From contig JAQGMN010000127.1 in the NCBI GenBank assembly GCA_028292345.1, forward strand, positions 1 through 21,490: 21,490 nucleotides of DNA, in the 5' to 3' direction. Source of the DNA: Polaromonas sp. (GTDB lineage: Bacteria > Pseudomonadota > Gammaproteobacteria > Burkholderiales > Burkholderiaceae_C). The notes under the pieces are model-generated. The model was not told the DNA's origin, did no database searches, and saw only the letters and a list, made by a program, of their open reading frames with translations. The translations under genes and the position numbers were made by a program. Positions 20,882 to 21,490 of the stretch are shown here, piece after piece (position 1 is the first letter of the stretch; each line of letters opens with the position of its first letter).

Positions 20882-21489
20882 GCACCGCCTTTGCCCACAT
20901 CAGCGCGCCGCGCCGCATCATCGTCGCCATCTCGGGCGCCAGCGGCGCCGTGTATGGCGCGCGCCTGCTGCAGGTGCTTCGCGACACCCCCGGCATCGAG
21001 TCGCACCTGGTGGTGTCGGACACCGGCTGGCGCAACATCGAGCATGAACTGGACATGGACCGCGACTTCATCGAAGACATGGCCGACGAAGTGCATGATG
21101 CGCACGACCTCGGCGCGGTCATTGCCAGCGGTTCGTTTGCCTGCAGCGGCATGGTGATTGCGCCCTGCTCGATGCGCACGCTCGCCGCCGTGGCGCACGG
21201 CCTGAGCGACAACCTGCTCACCCGCGCCGCCGACGTGATGCTCAAGGAGCGCCGGCGCCTGGTCCTGCTGGTGCGCGAGTCGCCGCTGCATGCCATGCAC
21301 CTGCGCAACATGCTCAGCGTGACCGAGATGGGCGGCATCATCTGCCCGCCCGTGCCCGCGTTCTACCTGCATCCGCAGTCCATCGGCGACATCGTCAACC
21401 ACAGCGTGGCCCGTGCGCTCGACCTGCTCGACGTGCCGCACAACCTGGCCAAACGCTGGCAAGGCATGGAATTGGCCGAAGCGGCTTGA
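20878..21489 (+). CDS. ubiX: UbiX flavin prenyltransferase
   Basis: A 203-residue UbiX/Pad1-family protein. RIIVAISGASGAVYGARLLQVL is the N-terminal FMN-binding motif; IASGSFACSGMVIAPCSMRTLAAVAHGLSDNLLTRAADVMLKERRRLVLLVRESPLHAMHLRNML is the conserved core with the prenyl-phosphate-binding Ser/Arg/Glu residues; ICPPVPAFYLHPQSIGDIV follows. UbiX makes prenylated FMN for the UbiD decarboxylase, a step of both aerobic and anaerobic ubiquinone synthesis. The start overlaps the DGC gene stop (ATGA). The complete gene ends at the last base but one of the window. Confidence 0.96.
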   Translation: MSTAFAHISAPRRIIVAISGASGAVYGARLLQVLRDTPGIESHLVVSDTGWRNIEHELDMDRDFIEDMADEVHDAHDLGAVIASGSFACSGMVIAPCSMRTLAAVAHGLSDNLLTRAADVMLKERRRLVLLVRESPLHAMHLRNMLSVTEMGGIICPPVPAFYLHPQSIGDIVNHSVARALDLLDVPHNLAKRWQGMELAEAA

Positions 21490-21490
21490 G

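Overview
The window looks like chromosomal DNA from a Comamonadaceae-type betaproteobacterium (Polaromonas/Rhodoferax/Acidovorax relatives). The signs are high GC, the ubiU-ubiV-ubiT-ubiX arrangement, a DUF2783/flavin hydroxylase/IclR catabolic cassette, and two copies of an interspersed palindromic repeat that I recall from this family. The organism call is an inference from gene content, not from a database match.

Layout. 1-902: a MOSC-domain protein cut by the left edge (minus). 1015-4890: a UbiH/Coq6-type flavin hydroxylase, a DsbC periplasmic disulfide isomerase and an M61 metalloprotease with a PDZ domain (plus). 4913-6644: two divergent crotonase-fold genes, one PaaG-like and one typical enoyl-CoA hydratase. 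6683-6759: a CAU-anticodon tRNA with its own promoter and a terminator. 6814-10643: a minus-strand catabolic operon (MBL-fold protein, MhpA-like FAD hydroxylase, DUF2783 protein) with a divergent IclR-type regulator.

10843-17011 is the most interesting region and looks like a self-contained surface-fibre (functional amyloid-like) export locus. One arm (minus) encodes a coiled-coil outer-membrane beta-barrel protein of FapF type and a VpsR-like sigma-54 activator. The other arm (plus) encodes a secreted Gly/Ala/Asn-rich 404-residue protein, a small secreted protein, a periplasmic C39 cysteine peptidase of FapD type and a secreted or lipoprotein accessory protein. The Gly-rich protein and its small neighbour share a C-terminal QNSG-x3-L-x-Q motif. 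Upstream of the Gly-rich gene lie a sigma-54 promoter with exact GG-N10-GC spacing and, about 140 bp further up, a perfect TGTCAC-N6-GTGACA palindrome. A 12-bp-arm hairpin directly follows the Gly-rich stop codon. This is consistent with a locus-encoded activator switching on a highly expressed major subunit. The Fap relationship is inferred from architecture and needs homology and structure checks.

17011-17168 is a large imperfect inverted repeat (about 158 bp). 17205-21489 is an anaerobically controlled ubiquinone operon: an FNR/ANR-type box placed at -41.5 from the predicted start, then ubiU, ubiV, a hemolysin III/PAQR membrane protein, ubiT, a cysteine-rich DGC-type protein and ubiX, mostly with overlapping stop/start codons. 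With the O2-dependent UbiH-type hydroxylase at 1015-2124, the window holds components of both aerobic and O2-independent ubiquinone hydroxylation, which suggests a facultative anaerobe.
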